A stretch of 64,000 bases of DNA from Bradyrhizobium sp. Tv2a-2 (GCF_000472425.1 NZ_AXAI01000002.1:348748-412747), one strand, 5' to 3'; positions 33,598-42,352 are shown, counted from the first letter of the stretch. Numbers and translations: made by a program. Notes: generated from the letters alone by a model not told the origin.

Positions 33598-35301
33598 ATG
33601 CCTTTGCTTCCATACGCCGAATACAAGCCCGATGTCAGCGACTATGAGGGCACGGCGACCAAGAACATCCTCAACGTGGTTCCTCGCGGCGACGGTTACG
33701 GACCTTTTCCGTCGTTCTCCGCCTACACGTCAGCGCTGCCTTCGACCTGTCGCGGCGCCTTTTATGCCCTGAAGTCGGATGGGACGGTGATCACCTTTGC
33801 CGGAACCGACAACAAGCTCTACAAGCTCAACAACACGGATTACGGCTGGGCCGATGTCTCGAGTGGCGGATCCTCTTACTCCGCTCTCTCTTCCAGTGCG
33901 CAATGGCAATTCGCACAGACCGGAAATCTGGTGTTCGCAACGCAAGCCAATGCGCCGCTGCAGGTGTTCGATCTTACTGCATCAAATGCCTTTGCGAATG
34001 CGCAGGGTTTGCCGCCGCAGGCCGCCTATATCAGCGTCGTCGGCCGCTTCCTGGTGCTTTCCGGTTTGCTCTCGACGCCTTATCGCATCCAGTGGTGCGG
34101 GCTGAACAATTTCAATTCGTCGACCTCCTGGGACAACCTCACGGCTGGCGCCGACTTTCAGGATTTTCCCGATGGAGGGATTGTCCGAGGCGTTGCCGGC
34201 GGCGAAGCCGGCATCATCTTTCAGGACCTGGCGATCCGGCGCATGTCCTACGTGCCGGGCTCGCCGATCATTTTCCAGATCGATCGCATCACCCAGGATA
34301 AGGGATTGTTTGCGCCTTACTCGATCATTCGCGCCGGCGAGCGGATCTTCTTCTATGCAGGGCAGGGCTTTCACAAGATCGAGCCTGGCGGCGTTCCCGA
34401 GCAGATCGGGCGTGAAAGAATAGACCGGACGTTTCTCGATGATCTCGACAAGGGGAACCTGCAGCTCTTCATGGGCGCCGCCGATCCGCGCTCGACGCGG
34501 GTTTATTGGGCCTACAAATCCGTCAACGGTACGGCCGGATGTTACGACAAGCTTCTGGGCTATGATTTTCTGCTCGACCGGTTTTTTCCCGTGCAGATGA
34601 CGGGCGAATATCTGCTGGGCATTTCGCAAACCGGGTTGACGCTGGAGAATCTCGATTCGCTCGGCCCAGGTGCCCTCGCGGTCACAGGCGCGGCGGATAA
34701 CGGCTCCGGCCTGGTCCGCCTCACGGTCGCTTCGACGGCAACGCTAATCACTGGCCAGATTGCCTCCGTCAGCGGCGTGGTCGGCACGGTGGAAGCAAAC
34801 GGCGAGCGTTGGGTCATTGCGGTCATCGACGGCACGCATCTCGACCTCCAGGGCGCGATCTTTGCGAACGCGTATGTGTCGGGCGGCATCATCGGCGGGT
34901 CAATCGATGCGATGACGCTGAGTCTCGATGCCTATCCGACGGCGGTACAGCCCGAGATCGCGCAGTTCTCGAGTTCGCATGTGCTCGGCTTCTTCCGGGG
35001 GACCAGTCTCGAGGCGATCATGGAGAGCAGCGAGCAGGGCACCGACGACGAGCGCATCACAATCCGCGGCTTCTGCCCGATCACTGACGCCGCCAGCCTG
35101 TACGGCTCGGCCTCGTATCGCGATACGCCGTCGGCGGCTGCCATCGCCGGCAATGAAGTGTCGGTCAATGCCAGAACGGGCCGCTGCGATGTCAGGCGCG
35201 ACACTCGCTACTCGCGCTTCAGGGTGCGTATCCCCGCCGCGACCAGCTGGACCTTCTGCGCGGGCGTGGTTCCGGATCTCACGCCGGGAGGTACGCTATG
35301 A
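33598..35301 (+). CDS. Tail hub/stabilising protein with propeller-like repeats
   Basis: 567 residues from ATG 33598 (ATG 33577 also possible). It opens MPLLPYAEYKPDVSDYEG, then beta-repeats (YALKSDGTVITFAGTDNKLY, GRFLVLSGLLSTPYRIQWCG, GQGFHKIEPGGVPEQIG). Genes of this type and place are annotated as phage stabilisation or tail-hub proteins. It overlaps the next gene by 4 bases. Intact. Confidence 0.65.
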   Translation: MPLLPYAEYKPDVSDYEGTATKNILNVVPRGDGYGPFPSFSAYTSALPSTCRGAFYALKSDGTVITFAGTDNKLYKLNNTDYGWADVSSGGSSYSALSSSAQWQFAQTGNLVFATQANAPLQVFDLTASNAFANAQGLPPQAAYISVVGRFLVLSGLLSTPYRIQWCGLNNFNSSTSWDNLTAGADFQDFPDGGIVRGVAGGEAGIIFQDLAIRRMSYVPGSPIIFQIDRITQDKGLFAPYSIIRAGERIFFYAGQGFHKIEPGGVPEQIGRERIDRTFLDDLDKGNLQLFMGAADPRSTRVYWAYKSVNGTAGCYDKLLGYDFLLDRFFPVQMTGEYLLGISQTGLTLENLDSLGPGALAVTGAADNGSGLVRLTVASTATLITGQIASVSGVVGTVEANGERWVIAVIDGTHLDLQGAIFANAYVSGGIIGGSIDAMTLSLDAYPTAVQPEIAQFSSSHVLGFFRGTSLEAIMESSEQGTDDERITIRGFCPITDAASLYGSASYRDTPSAAAIAGNEVSVNARTGRCDVRRDTRYSRFRVRIPAATSWTFCAGVVPDLTPGGTL

Positions 35302-35612
35302 CGGCATACGTTCCTGGACTCACCGAGACCGATTTGAAAAAGATCGTGCTCGCCCTGCAGCAACTTGCCGCAGGACGGTCAAACGCAGTCGGCAGCGTCA
35401 CGCTGGCCGCCGGTGTTTCCAGCACGACAGTGACAACGGCGAACTGCGCCGCCGGCTCGACCCCGATCCTGACACCGGCATCCGCTGCCGCTGCGACGGA
35501 GCTCGGCAACGGCACGATGTATGTGAGTGCCGTGAGCAACGGCGCATTCACGATCACTCATGCCAACTCCGCCAGTCCGGGGCGGACCTTTCTTTATGCG
35601 GTCCTCGGCTGA
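35298..35612 (+). CDS. Small tail protein
   Basis: 104 residues: TETDLKKIVLALQQLAAGRS then beta-rich text ending TFLYAVLG. Its second half is repeated at 37885-38064 as debris, so it forms part of the recombination arm used by junction-V cassettes. Confidence 0.6.
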   Translation: MTAYVPGLTETDLKKIVLALQQLAAGRSNAVGSVTLAAGVSSTTVTTANCAAGSTPILTPASAAAATELGNGTMYVSAVSNGAFTITHANSASPGRTFLYAVLG

Positions 35613-36021
35613 ACTCGTTTGCGTCGATCCGAAACGGGTTCACGAAATCTGGCCACACGTCGCTCCGCTGTTGCGGAAGGCTATTGCAAGAACGGGGCTC
35701 TCGGCGTTCGCCGATATTGAAAGCGACATTCTTCGCGGCGACGCGCTGCTGTGGCTCGCGCTGAGCGACGGACGCGGCGAAACAGCGATCGAAGCCGCCG
35801 CTTCAACAAGCCTGCAACAGACCGATAGCGGCAAGGTCTGCATCATCACAGCGTGCGCCGGCGCCAACATGGCGCGCTGGCTGCCGCTGATCAATCACAT
35901 CGAAGCATACGCGAAGGCGGAGGGCTGCAGATGCATGCGCATCTTCGGCCGCAGGGGCTGGCAGCGCGTGCTCGAGGACTATGACGAAAAACACATCATT
36001 TTGGACAAGGAATTGGATTGA
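35596..36021 (+). CDS. Acetyltransferase-fold phage protein
   Basis: 141 residues from ATG 35596, overlapping the previous gene. The text (AFADIESDILRGDALLWLA, LPLINHIEAYAKAEGCRCMR, GWQRVLEDYDEKHIIL) matches a small family of phage proteins near the tail that resemble GNAT folds; activity is unproven. Broken copies stand at 38059-38497 and 40770-40854, each directly ahead of an N-terminally tagged effector. Confidence 0.65.
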   Translation: MRSSAELVCVDPKRVHEIWPHVAPLLRKAIARTGLSAFADIESDILRGDALLWLALSDGRGETAIEAAASTSLQQTDSGKVCIITACAGANMARWLPLINHIEAYAKAEGCRCMRIFGRRGWQRVLEDYDEKHIILDKELD

Positions 36022-37067
36022 TGGCGGACAGAAGTTTCCATGATGTCTACGGATTTGATCCCGAGGCCATGCCGCGTCCGGGCGGGTTGGTCGGACTGCT
36101 GCAGGAGGCGATGCGGCAGAGTGGCGCTGATCTCGATGCGCCGTCGAATCCAGACCCGAATTTCAGGCAGCTTTCGCGAGTACCTGCGGTTGCGCCTGCC
36201 GCTGCGGCCCCCGCCGTGCCGGCCACTCCCGCTTCGCCCGCTGTGGCTGCACCTTACGCCGGCCCATTCCCGCTACCGCAACGTGATTTCCCTTCAATGC
36301 CGCAAGCGCCGGACCCGGAGGCGATCTGGCGGGCGATCGACGCCAAGAACGCCAAAGCCAATGCCGCGTCTGATCGTCGGAACGCGGCGGGCCTGACCGC
36401 ATCGGCGAATGTTGCTGTTCCTAGTTCTGGCGTACCCGGGCAGGGCTACTCGCCGGCGGCTCCGGTGACCGTGAACGATCTCGGGCGCGCGTTCGCAACC
36501 GGCGTTCCGATCGTCGGCGGGACGTTGAACACTTTTGACGCGGCGACGAACGCCGCGCTTGCGCCCGTGCTCAACCGGTTCTTTGACGAAAAGGGCCAAC
36601 TGCAGGAACCAACCTTCGGCGAGCGCTACGCGCATGCCAAGCGGGACCAGAACGCGGCGGACAAGCGTTTTGCGACTGAGCATCCGGTGGTGGACACGAT
36701 CGCGCAAGCCGCCGGCAATGTCGCTACGATGGCGCCCGTGATGTCGGCCGCGCCGAAAGCGTTCGGCCTGGCCGGCCCGCTTTGGGAAATGCCGCACGGT
36801 GGCGCGATCGCCGGCGCGGCGATGGGCGGCGCTGATGCGGCCACGCGCGGCGAAAACCCGCTTGGTGGGATGTTGGTTGGCGGCCTTAGCGGCGGCGGGG
36901 CGGGTCTGTCCGGCCAGCTCGCAGGCAAGGCGTTTAACTGGGGCATGGACCGCGTGTGGCCGTTGGCGGCTCCGCGGATGACGGTTAACCCACGCTTGCG
37001 CCTCGGTTCGGGGCTGCGCAGTCAAGCCGGGATCGAATACTTCAATCAGCGGAACCGGGCGGAATGA
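36021..37067 (+). CDS. Gly/Ala-rich effector with junction-V N-terminal tag
   Basis: 348 residues from ATG 36021 (overlapping TGATG). The N-terminal tag (1-56) has DVYGFDPEAMPRPGGLVGLL and NFRQLSRVP and is shared with the gene at 40855. A Pro/Ala linker follows to about 150. The distinct domain has LGRAFATGVPIVGGTLNTFD, ERYAHAKRDQNAADKRF, a Gly/Ala hydrophobic stretch (about 275-310: GAIAGAAMGGADAA, MLVGGLSGGGAGLSG) and NWGMDRVWPL. No enzyme motif. The hydrophobic Gly-zipper and the opposing two-helix membrane protein suggest a membrane-active protein; inference only. Confidence 0.6.
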   Translation: MADRSFHDVYGFDPEAMPRPGGLVGLLQEAMRQSGADLDAPSNPDPNFRQLSRVPAVAPAAAAPAVPATPASPAVAAPYAGPFPLPQRDFPSMPQAPDPEAIWRAIDAKNAKANAASDRRNAAGLTASANVAVPSSGVPGQGYSPAAPVTVNDLGRAFATGVPIVGGTLNTFDAATNAALAPVLNRFFDEKGQLQEPTFGERYAHAKRDQNAADKRFATEHPVVDTIAQAAGNVATMAPVMSAAPKAFGLAGPLWEMPHGGAIAGAAMGGADAATRGENPLGGMLVGGLSGGGAGLSGQLAGKAFNWGMDRVWPLAAPRMTVNPRLRLGSGLRSQAGIEYFNQRNRAE

Positions 37068-37242
37068 TCTCATTGCCTGCGCGCCGCTCGCGGCGCCGGA
37101 AATAGTAGGCCACGCCAAGTATCACCGCCAACATCGTCAGGCCGCCGGCAGCGCCGAGCGTGTCCACGATCCAAAGCATGACGAAGAACACTGCCGACGT
37201 CACGAGCCAGCCCAGCACAAAACCAAGTATATCTTCCAACAT
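37042..37242 (-). CDS. Small two-helix membrane protein, candidate immunity
   Basis: 66 residues from ATG 37242 (MLEDILGFVLGWLVTSAVFF), with two membrane segments and a basic end; an upstream in-frame start at 37305 would add 21 residues. It overlaps the 3' end of the Gly-rich effector by 26 bases tail to tail. Tiny two-helix inner-membrane proteins are typical immunity proteins against pore-forming toxins; assignment here rests on layout. Confidence 0.55.
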   Translation of the reverse strand: MLEDILGFVLGWLVTSAVFFVMLWIVDTLGAAGGLTMLAVILGVAYYFRRRERRAGNEIIPPGSAD

Positions 37243-37334
37243 GCGGGAGCGCTCCCAAGCGGCTTTTGTTGAGGGATCATCGGCTGCAATCCAAACGTGC
37301 ATCATAAGCGTTCGTCAGCGTCGGAGGCCGGAGG

Positions 37335-37490
37335 CGCTCATCAAATCGACGTGAGTCGATACTGCGCCAGCGTCGGCCGTATCTGGTCAAACGGCAAATC
37401 CGACCCGAATCTGATTGCGCTCAAGTCCGATCCCGCGCTTTCCCGCGAGATGACGGCTACTTACACGCGGACCATGCCCGCATCCTGAAG
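37335..37490 (+). pseudogene. Transglycosylase fragment
   Basis: Short pieces read like the transglycosylase at 1157: SDPNLIALKSDPALSREMTA against MRTDPELSKEMTG, then an HARILKRNGL-like part in a shifted frame. It has no start, tag or active site. Bases 37491-37810 show no convincing gene. Confidence 0.5.
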
Positions 37491-37810
37491 CGCAACGGGC
37501 TCCTTGGAGGCGATGCGGCACAGCTGTGCTCATCTTGAGGCGGCATCGAACCCAGGGATAAGCCCAAACTTTGGAAGGCTATGGTAGTCCCAAGGAGAGA
37601 ATCTGACGCCTTGAGTTCATGTGCAATCGGGCGCCGGCATGTCACCATTCGTTTATATCAAGCGAAACGATGTCTGCTGCCCCGTTTTGCAGGCGATGTG
37701 GCGTGGGCAAAGCTGTCCAACGCGGTTCATCACGATAGCATCGTCGTAGCGGCTGCCAAAGAAGTCTCTATGTGTGCACGGGGCGTTCCAGAGCGTAGTT
37801 GAGGCGACAG

Positions 37811-38064
37811 CCGGGTCTTCTTTCCGCCCTACCAGCGCGCGGCGAGTGATCGCTGGGACAAATAGCTATTTCGTCGCGCTTCGACCACGACAGCGACAAC
37901 GGCGAACTGCGCCGCGGGCTCGACACCGATTCTGCCCCCGGCATCCGCTGCCGCCGCCACGGAGCGCGGCAGCGGCACGATCTATGTGAGCGCCGTAAGT
38001 AACGGCGCGTTCACGGTCACCCACGCGAACTCCGCCACCACGGGGCGGACCTTTCTTTATGCGG
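37811..38064 (+). pseudogene. Debris: leader of 42597 gene joined to 3' half of the 35298 gene
   Basis: 37811-37870 matches the leader at 42470-42530 (CTTCTTTCCGC...TACCAGCGCGC). From about 37885 it matches 35425-35612 to the stop. The order (right-hand junction followed by left-hand gene) is what a tandem duplication of the junction-V unit leaves behind. Confidence 0.8.
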
Positions 38065-38497
38065 TCCTCGGCTGAACTCGTTTGCGTCGATCCAAAACGG
38101 GTGCACGAAATTTGGGCGCTTGTCGTTCCGTTGTTGCGGGCGGCTATTGCAAGAAGGGGGCTCTCGGCGTTCGCCGATATTGAAAGCGACATTCTTCGCG
38201 GCGACGCGCTGCTGTGGCTCGTTGCTAAGCGACGGAAGCGGCGAAACAGCGATCGAAGCCGCCGCAGCAACTAGCCTGCAACAGACCGATAGCGGCAAGG
38301 TCTGCATCATCACAACGTGCGCCGGCGCCAACATGGCGCGCTGGCTGCCGCTGATCAATCACATCGAAGCATACGCGAAGACGGAGGGCTGCAGATGCAT
38401 GCGCATCTTCGGCCGCAAGGGCTGGCTGCGCGTGCTCGAGGGGTACGAGGAACAGCACATCATCATGGATAGGGATATTTGGAAGTGGCTAAAATAA
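38059..38497 (+). pseudogene. Frameshifted copy of the acetyltransferase-like gene
   Basis: It starts as at 35596 (MRSSAELVCVDPKRVHEIW), shifts frame near 38220-38230 where one extra base is present, and continues in the second frame (TSLQQTDSGKVCIIT, GWLRVLEGYEEQHIIMD) to 38497. Otherwise highly similar to the intact gene. Confidence 0.85.
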
Positions 38498-39015
38498 TTT
38501 CTCGCGGCGGATACGGTTTGACTCCCGAGGCTTATGAGGACCAGACAACGGGTGGCTTGGTCGGTCGACTTCGCGATCTGCTGGAACAGCGAGGAGCTGC
38601 TTCTAGTGCTACGGTCAATCAGTCTGCAGAGAGCAATGGGAGTCCTCAAGGTTTGCTCGGCAGGTTACTCGCGCTAGCTGCGAACAGCCTCCCGGCTGGA
38701 GGATTTAGCCAGGAATTGTCCTCTCAGTCAAAAGATCGGAATTTTAGGCAGCTTTCGCGAGTTTCCGGTGACAGGCCGATGGCTTCCTCAATTGCGCTGG
38801 GGAGCCTTTCCGAAGCTTCACAACGTGCGCCATCAATTATGCCGCTGGCTGACGGACCCCGACCAGTTGGGCCAAGCGACCAGCAATACGCCATGGGAAA
38901 GCCAACCTACAGCCAGTGCGTAGATCAGTGCTTGCATCTATTGCCTTCCCCGAGCGGCGACTTACAATCCTCAGAGTTTCGCCAGTGCGTCGGCAAATGC
39001 ATGGGACGGCTATAA
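38485..39015 (+). CDS. Tagged effector-like protein with short Cys C-terminal domain
   Basis: About 176 residues from GTG 38485 (TTG 38479 possible). The N-terminal tag is a diverged junction-V tag: GYGLTPEAYE, TGGLVGRLRDLLEQRG, GLLGRLLALAANSL, NFRQLSRVSG. After a Ser/Pro linker the last 40 residues form a small four-Cys piece (YSQCVDQCLHLLP, RQCVGKCMGRL). This would be a very small effector domain, or a relic. The stop overlaps the start of the next gene (TAATG). Confidence 0.55.
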   Translation: MAKIISRGGYGLTPEAYEDQTTGGLVGRLRDLLEQRGAASSATVNQSAESNGSPQGLLGRLLALAANSLPAGGFSQELSSQSKDRNFRQLSRVSGDRPMASSIALGSLSEASQRAPSIMPLADGPRPVGPSDQQYAMGKPTYSQCVDQCLHLLPSPSGDLQSSEFRQCVGKCMGRL

Positions 39016-39242
39016 TGGATAAACAATCTGCGAAGCGATTTAAGCTTCATATTCATGAAGCAATCAAAGAGCTGTCTTCGGCGCTTCTTGTTGCGCACGA
39101 AGTTTGCGCCGTAGAGGAAATTGCCACGATCAAAAGATCGATGGGTAATATCATCGCTGCCGCGGAAATGCTTCTTCATGATTCTATCTACTCGCATCAC
39201 CCAGAATTAAATGAGCTAAGCCGCAAACCAAGCGAAACTTAG
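39015..39242 (+). CDS. Small helical protein, candidate partner
   Basis: 75 residues without signal peptide; helical (KRFKLHIHEAIKELSSALL, TIKRSMGNIIAAAEMLLHD). Coupled to the preceding tagged gene by overlap (ATAATG). It would be a cytoplasmic partner, unlike the others. Unknown family. Bases 39243-39536 hold no clear start, although the frame of the next gene is open from about 39400. Confidence 0.5.
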   Translation: MDKQSAKRFKLHIHEAIKELSSALLVAHEVCAVEEIATIKRSMGNIIAAAEMLLHDSIYSHHPELNELSRKPSET

Positions 39243-39536
39243 TAGTTGTTTGGTCGTTGGAAGTTTCGGGCTTTGGTCCTTTTTAGCAATTTGCCCGATT
39301 TCGAGGCACAGCAAAAACCGAAGGTCAAGTGATGTAGGTTAAGATGAGGGCTGGAGAAATCCCGATGCTATCCGCGCAGATCGTTTCGCTGGTCTTTAAT
39401 AAGCGCCTACAGGGAAGCGGAATCGATCCTTGAGGCAGAGCGTGAGAAGTCGGCGAAGGGTGTCGCTCGGAGGCTAGAAGGTCTCTCCGAGCTACTACAC
39501 GAAAAAATCGGAAACGCCGGGCAAGACGACGCATCG

Positions 39537-39896
39537 ATGCGCGGACTTCTCGCCGGTGTTTACATGCTAGCTGACGTGCCAGTGAACCAAGAATACTGGG
39601 CTGATGCCGACATCGCTCTCAAGGGATATGGCTCTCTCTCTCTCTCTCTCTCTCTCGAGGAATGGAGTGTGGCGAGTCGACGATCTTTGATGAGTGAAGC
39701 CCGGCTAACTGAACAAGCATTGGGCAAGCTAGGAACAGATCTGCTGAGAGACGCCGTGGCCCCGGGTGCGGTGGTTGAGAGCCTGGAGGAGAGGTATCCA
39801 GAGAGTCGCGCTGGAAAGACCCTTCAGAAAGCCTACCCCGCGATCCGTCGTGGTCTTCCATTGGCGCTCGCCGTGAAACGGCGTCTGGCGCATTGA
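39537..39896 (+). pseudogene. Effector C-terminal remnant
   Basis: The last 65 codons match the end of the effector at 40855: LTEQALGKLGTDLLRDAVAPG, AYPAIRRGLPLALAVKRRLA (each under twenty residues in the aligned core). The preceding part is unrelated helical sequence open from about 39400, joined through the CT repeat at 39631. No tag is present. The convergent membrane protein at 39982 remains intact. Confidence 0.7.
39631..39656 (+). repeat. CT dinucleotide run (about 12 units)
   Basis: An uninterrupted CT tract inside the 39537 frame, encoding Ser-Leu repeats. Such tracts slip in replication and can switch frames; here it lies right at a recombination joint of an effector remnant. Confidence 0.9.
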
Positions 39897-39981
39897 GTTT
39901 CCTTGGTCGCCCGGCATTGGCGCATCCCCGCGTTCGATAGAGCGCCTCCTTCGACGGAGGCGATGCCGCGACGCGACTTGC

Positions 39982-40350
39982 CTACGACGAATGGTGGTGG
40001 TGTCGAAACAAAAGTGCTTTGAGAAAAGGACTGAGAATTTGCCTGATATGTCGGGCGGCCGGCCACCGTGCTTCAGCCAGTCTGAATAATTCGTTGTAGA
40101 GCCAATACCCTGACGCGAACCAGACGAAACACGCGGGGATATAGAAAAAATAGAACCAGTCCGGGATTTCGAAATCGTCGGTAAATGCCGCAACGACAAG
40201 AGGCGACAGGGGAAAGAAAACTAGCCACAACGCAGCAATGCCATAAGCTAACTTTCGAGCTCTTGTTGTCCTGACCTCACCCTGCAAGTCTGGTTGGATT
40301 TTCTCCAGGGGCTTGGTCGCGTGCTTTGCGTCTGTGCCGGTGTTCGACAT
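39982..40350 (-). CDS. Two-helix membrane protein, candidate immunity (copy 1)
   Basis: 122 residues. A polar N-terminus (MSNTGTDAKHATKPLEKIQP) is followed by membrane segments about 33-53 and 61-84 and a cytoplasmic-like tail with a His run (ALLFRHHHHSS). It has a close paralogue at 41960-42328 in the same relation (tail to tail) to the related effector, so effector and membrane protein were duplicated together. A LexA-like direct repeat lies just upstream at 40382-40396. Confidence 0.65.
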   Translation of the reverse strand: MSNTGTDAKHATKPLEKIQPDLQGEVRTTRARKLAYGIAALWLVFFPLSPLVVAAFTDDFEIPDWFYFFYIPACFVWFASGYWLYNELFRLAEARWPAARHIRQILSPFLKALLFRHHHHSS

Positions 40351-40374
40351 TGGTCGATCTCCGTAATGGTCCAG

Positions 40375-40402
40375 TTGACGTGTTTCCTTTTTGTTCTAAA
40401 TG
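40375..40402 (+). promoter_or_regulatory. LexA-like promoter element, imperfect (box 40382-40396)
   Basis: TTGACG - 16 bases - TAAATG with GTTT-CCTTTTT-GTTC inside; one half-site is imperfect. It points away from the membrane-protein gene at 40350, but a repressor bound here would also cover that gene's upstream region. Bases 40403-40769 hold no clear gene. Confidence 0.45.
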
Positions 40403-40769
40403 GTGGTCTCGCGCGTTGGAAGTAACCAGTGCGTGTATTTCGCGTATTGTTCGCAAAGCCAATTTTGGATGGCTAGATCAGAGCGCGTGCAGTTCGAATT
40501 TCCAGCATTCGAAACTTCGGAATTGCCGGAAAGCTAGACGGCACTTCGTTTGGCTCTCTTTCATCTTTGCGTCGCGTGACGCTCGCTGCCTCGCTTCGCG
40601 CCCGTAGCTTCGGGGGAGATGGCTAGCGCGCGTCTGACATAAGTCAGACCCAGAAGAAAAAAGACTGAGCTGGAGAACGTGCGCCGCTTAAGACCGGCGG
40701 CCGCTTCGATCTCGCGTAAAGGTCACATCCGTCGAAATTCAATCGCCATACATGGCGCGCTGCAGATAG

Positions 40770-40854
40770 CGCACGTCTTCGGCCGCAAGGGCTGACTGCG
40801 CGTGCTCGAGCGGTACGGGGAAAGGCACATCATTATGGATAAGGAATTGGATTG
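40770..40854 (+). pseudogene. 3' fragment of acetyltransferase-like gene
   Basis: Matches the last 28 codons of the gene at 35596 (IFGRRGW...DKELD) with an in-frame stop in GGCTGA. It lies directly ahead of the tagged effector at 40855. Confidence 0.85.
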
Positions 40855-41850
40855 ATGGCAGACAGAAGTTTTTATGATGTCTACGGATTTGATCCCGAGA
40901 CCATGCCCCAAGCGGGCGGACTGGTCGGACTACTGCAGGAGGCGATGCGGCGACGCGGTGCCGATCTTGTGGCGATAACGAATCCCGCGACTAGCCAAGC
41001 TTCGAAAGGCAACGGCAGTTCCCAAGGGCTGCTGGGCCGGTTACTCGCATTGCAAGCCGGGCAGAATAACCCGGCTGTTCCAAATGGCGGACAAGCGCCG
41101 CCCGAACCAAGAGACTTGAATTTCAGACAGCTTTCGCGAGTCCCGGGGACAGCCTTCGTGCAGAGATCCTCGGTACCACCTGCGCCGGTATCCGCACTAC
41201 GGCCGCCGTCGTCGAGAGAATCCGAGGCCGACCAGGCGCAACAAGCGAGGGAGGTCGCAGCCTCGCGTTTGGCGCGCGGAGTTCGAAGTCCTGCCCGAGC
41301 TCAAGCTCCACCACCTGATCCAGTCGATATAGCGAAATCGGCGGGCATAGGCCTAGCCAACGGTGCGGTTGGGACACTTGGACTCCCCGGAGATATACTG
41401 ACCGGCTTCGGCTATTTGCCGAAGAACCTCGTGGCTAACCCAGTAAGACGCCTGGCTGGTTATCCCGAGTTAGGCACTGATCAGCCCGACTTGATTAGAG
41501 ATCGGTTCACGGCCAATTCTATCCGGCGTTTCATCGAGGACCATCTTCCTTTCGGCGAATTCTATCGACCCCAGACGACGACGGGGCGTTTTGCCGAGAC
41601 GATCGGAGAGTTTGCGCCATTGATACTGGGTGGCTGGGCGGCGCGGGGTTCAGCGGCATTGACTGAACAAGCATTGGGCAAGCTGGGAACAAATGTACTG
41701 AGAGACGCAGTGGCTCCGGGTGTCGTGGTTCAGGGCTTGGAGGAGGCGTATCCAGAGAGTCACGCGGGAAAGACCGTTCAGAAAGCCTATCCCGCGATCC
41801 GTCATGGTCTTCCATTGGCGCTCGCCGTGAAACGGCGTCTGGCGCGTTGA
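40855..41850 (+). CDS. Effector of unknown activity with junction-V N-terminal tag
   Basis: 331 residues from ATG 40855 (overlapping TGATG). Tag: SFYDVYGFDPETMPQAGGL, GLLGRLLALQAG, NFRQLSRVPG. A Pro/Ala linker leads to a domain starting near residue 155 (DIAKSAGIGLANGAVGTLGL, PGDILTGFGYLP) with FYRPQTTTGRFAETIGEFAP and a hydrophobic LILGGWAARG. It ends with a basic tail (LALAVKRRLAR). Similar text occurs in phage-associated proteins of alphaproteobacteria but I know no activity. The opposing gene at 41960 is its likely partner. Confidence 0.6.
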   Translation: MADRSFYDVYGFDPETMPQAGGLVGLLQEAMRRRGADLVAITNPATSQASKGNGSSQGLLGRLLALQAGQNNPAVPNGGQAPPEPRDLNFRQLSRVPGTAFVQRSSVPPAPVSALRPPSSRESEADQAQQAREVAASRLARGVRSPARAQAPPPDPVDIAKSAGIGLANGAVGTLGLPGDILTGFGYLPKNLVANPVRRLAGYPELGTDQPDLIRDRFTANSIRRFIEDHLPFGEFYRPQTTTGRFAETIGEFAPLILGGWAARGSAALTEQALGKLGTNVLRDAVAPGVVVQGLEEAYPESHAGKTVQKAYPAIRHGLPLALAVKRRLAR

Positions 41851-41959
41851 GCTTCCTTGGTCTCCCGGCGTTGGCGCGTCGGCGTCCGAATATCGTTCGA
41901 AGCTAAGTCGATATATTGAGGGCCTCCTCCGGTGAAGGCGATGCCGCGAGGCGACTTGC

Positions 41960-42328
41960 CTACGACGAATGGTGGTGGTGTCGAAACAAAAGTGCTTTGA
42001 GAAGAGGACTGAGTATTTGTCTGACAAATCGGGCGGCCGGCCACCGTGCTTGAGCGAGCCTGAACATTTCGTTGTAGAGCCACCGTCCTAATGCAAGCGA
42101 AATGAAAGTCGCGGGGAAAATGAAAAGATAGAACCACGATGGGGGCTCGAAATTGTCGGTAAATGCCGCAACAAAAACGGACGACAAGGGAAAGAAAATT
42201 AGCCACAGCGCAGTAATGCCATAAGCTACTTTTCGAGCTGTTGTTGTCCTGACGACACCCTGCAAGTCAGGTTGGATTTTCTCCAGAGGCTTGGTCGCGT
42301 GCTTTGCGTCTGTGCCGATGTTCGACAT
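41960..42328 (-). CDS. Two-helix membrane protein, candidate immunity (copy 2)
   Basis: 122 residues and closely related to 39982-40350 at both ends (KHATKPLEKIQPDLQG, ALLFRHHHHSS). The membrane segments are more diverged (LWLIFFPLSSVFVAAF, WFYLFIFPATFISLALG). It faces the effector gene at 40855 tail to tail with a 109-base gap. A LexA-like element (box 42360-42374) lies 32 bases upstream of its start. Greater change in the membrane part than in the ends could reflect matching to different effectors. Confidence 0.65.
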   Translation of the reverse strand: MSNIGTDAKHATKPLEKIQPDLQGVVRTTTARKVAYGITALWLIFFPLSSVFVAAFTDNFEPPSWFYLFIFPATFISLALGRWLYNEMFRLAQARWPAARFVRQILSPLLKALLFRHHHHSS

Positions 42329-42352
42329 TGGTCAATCTCGATATTGGTCCAG

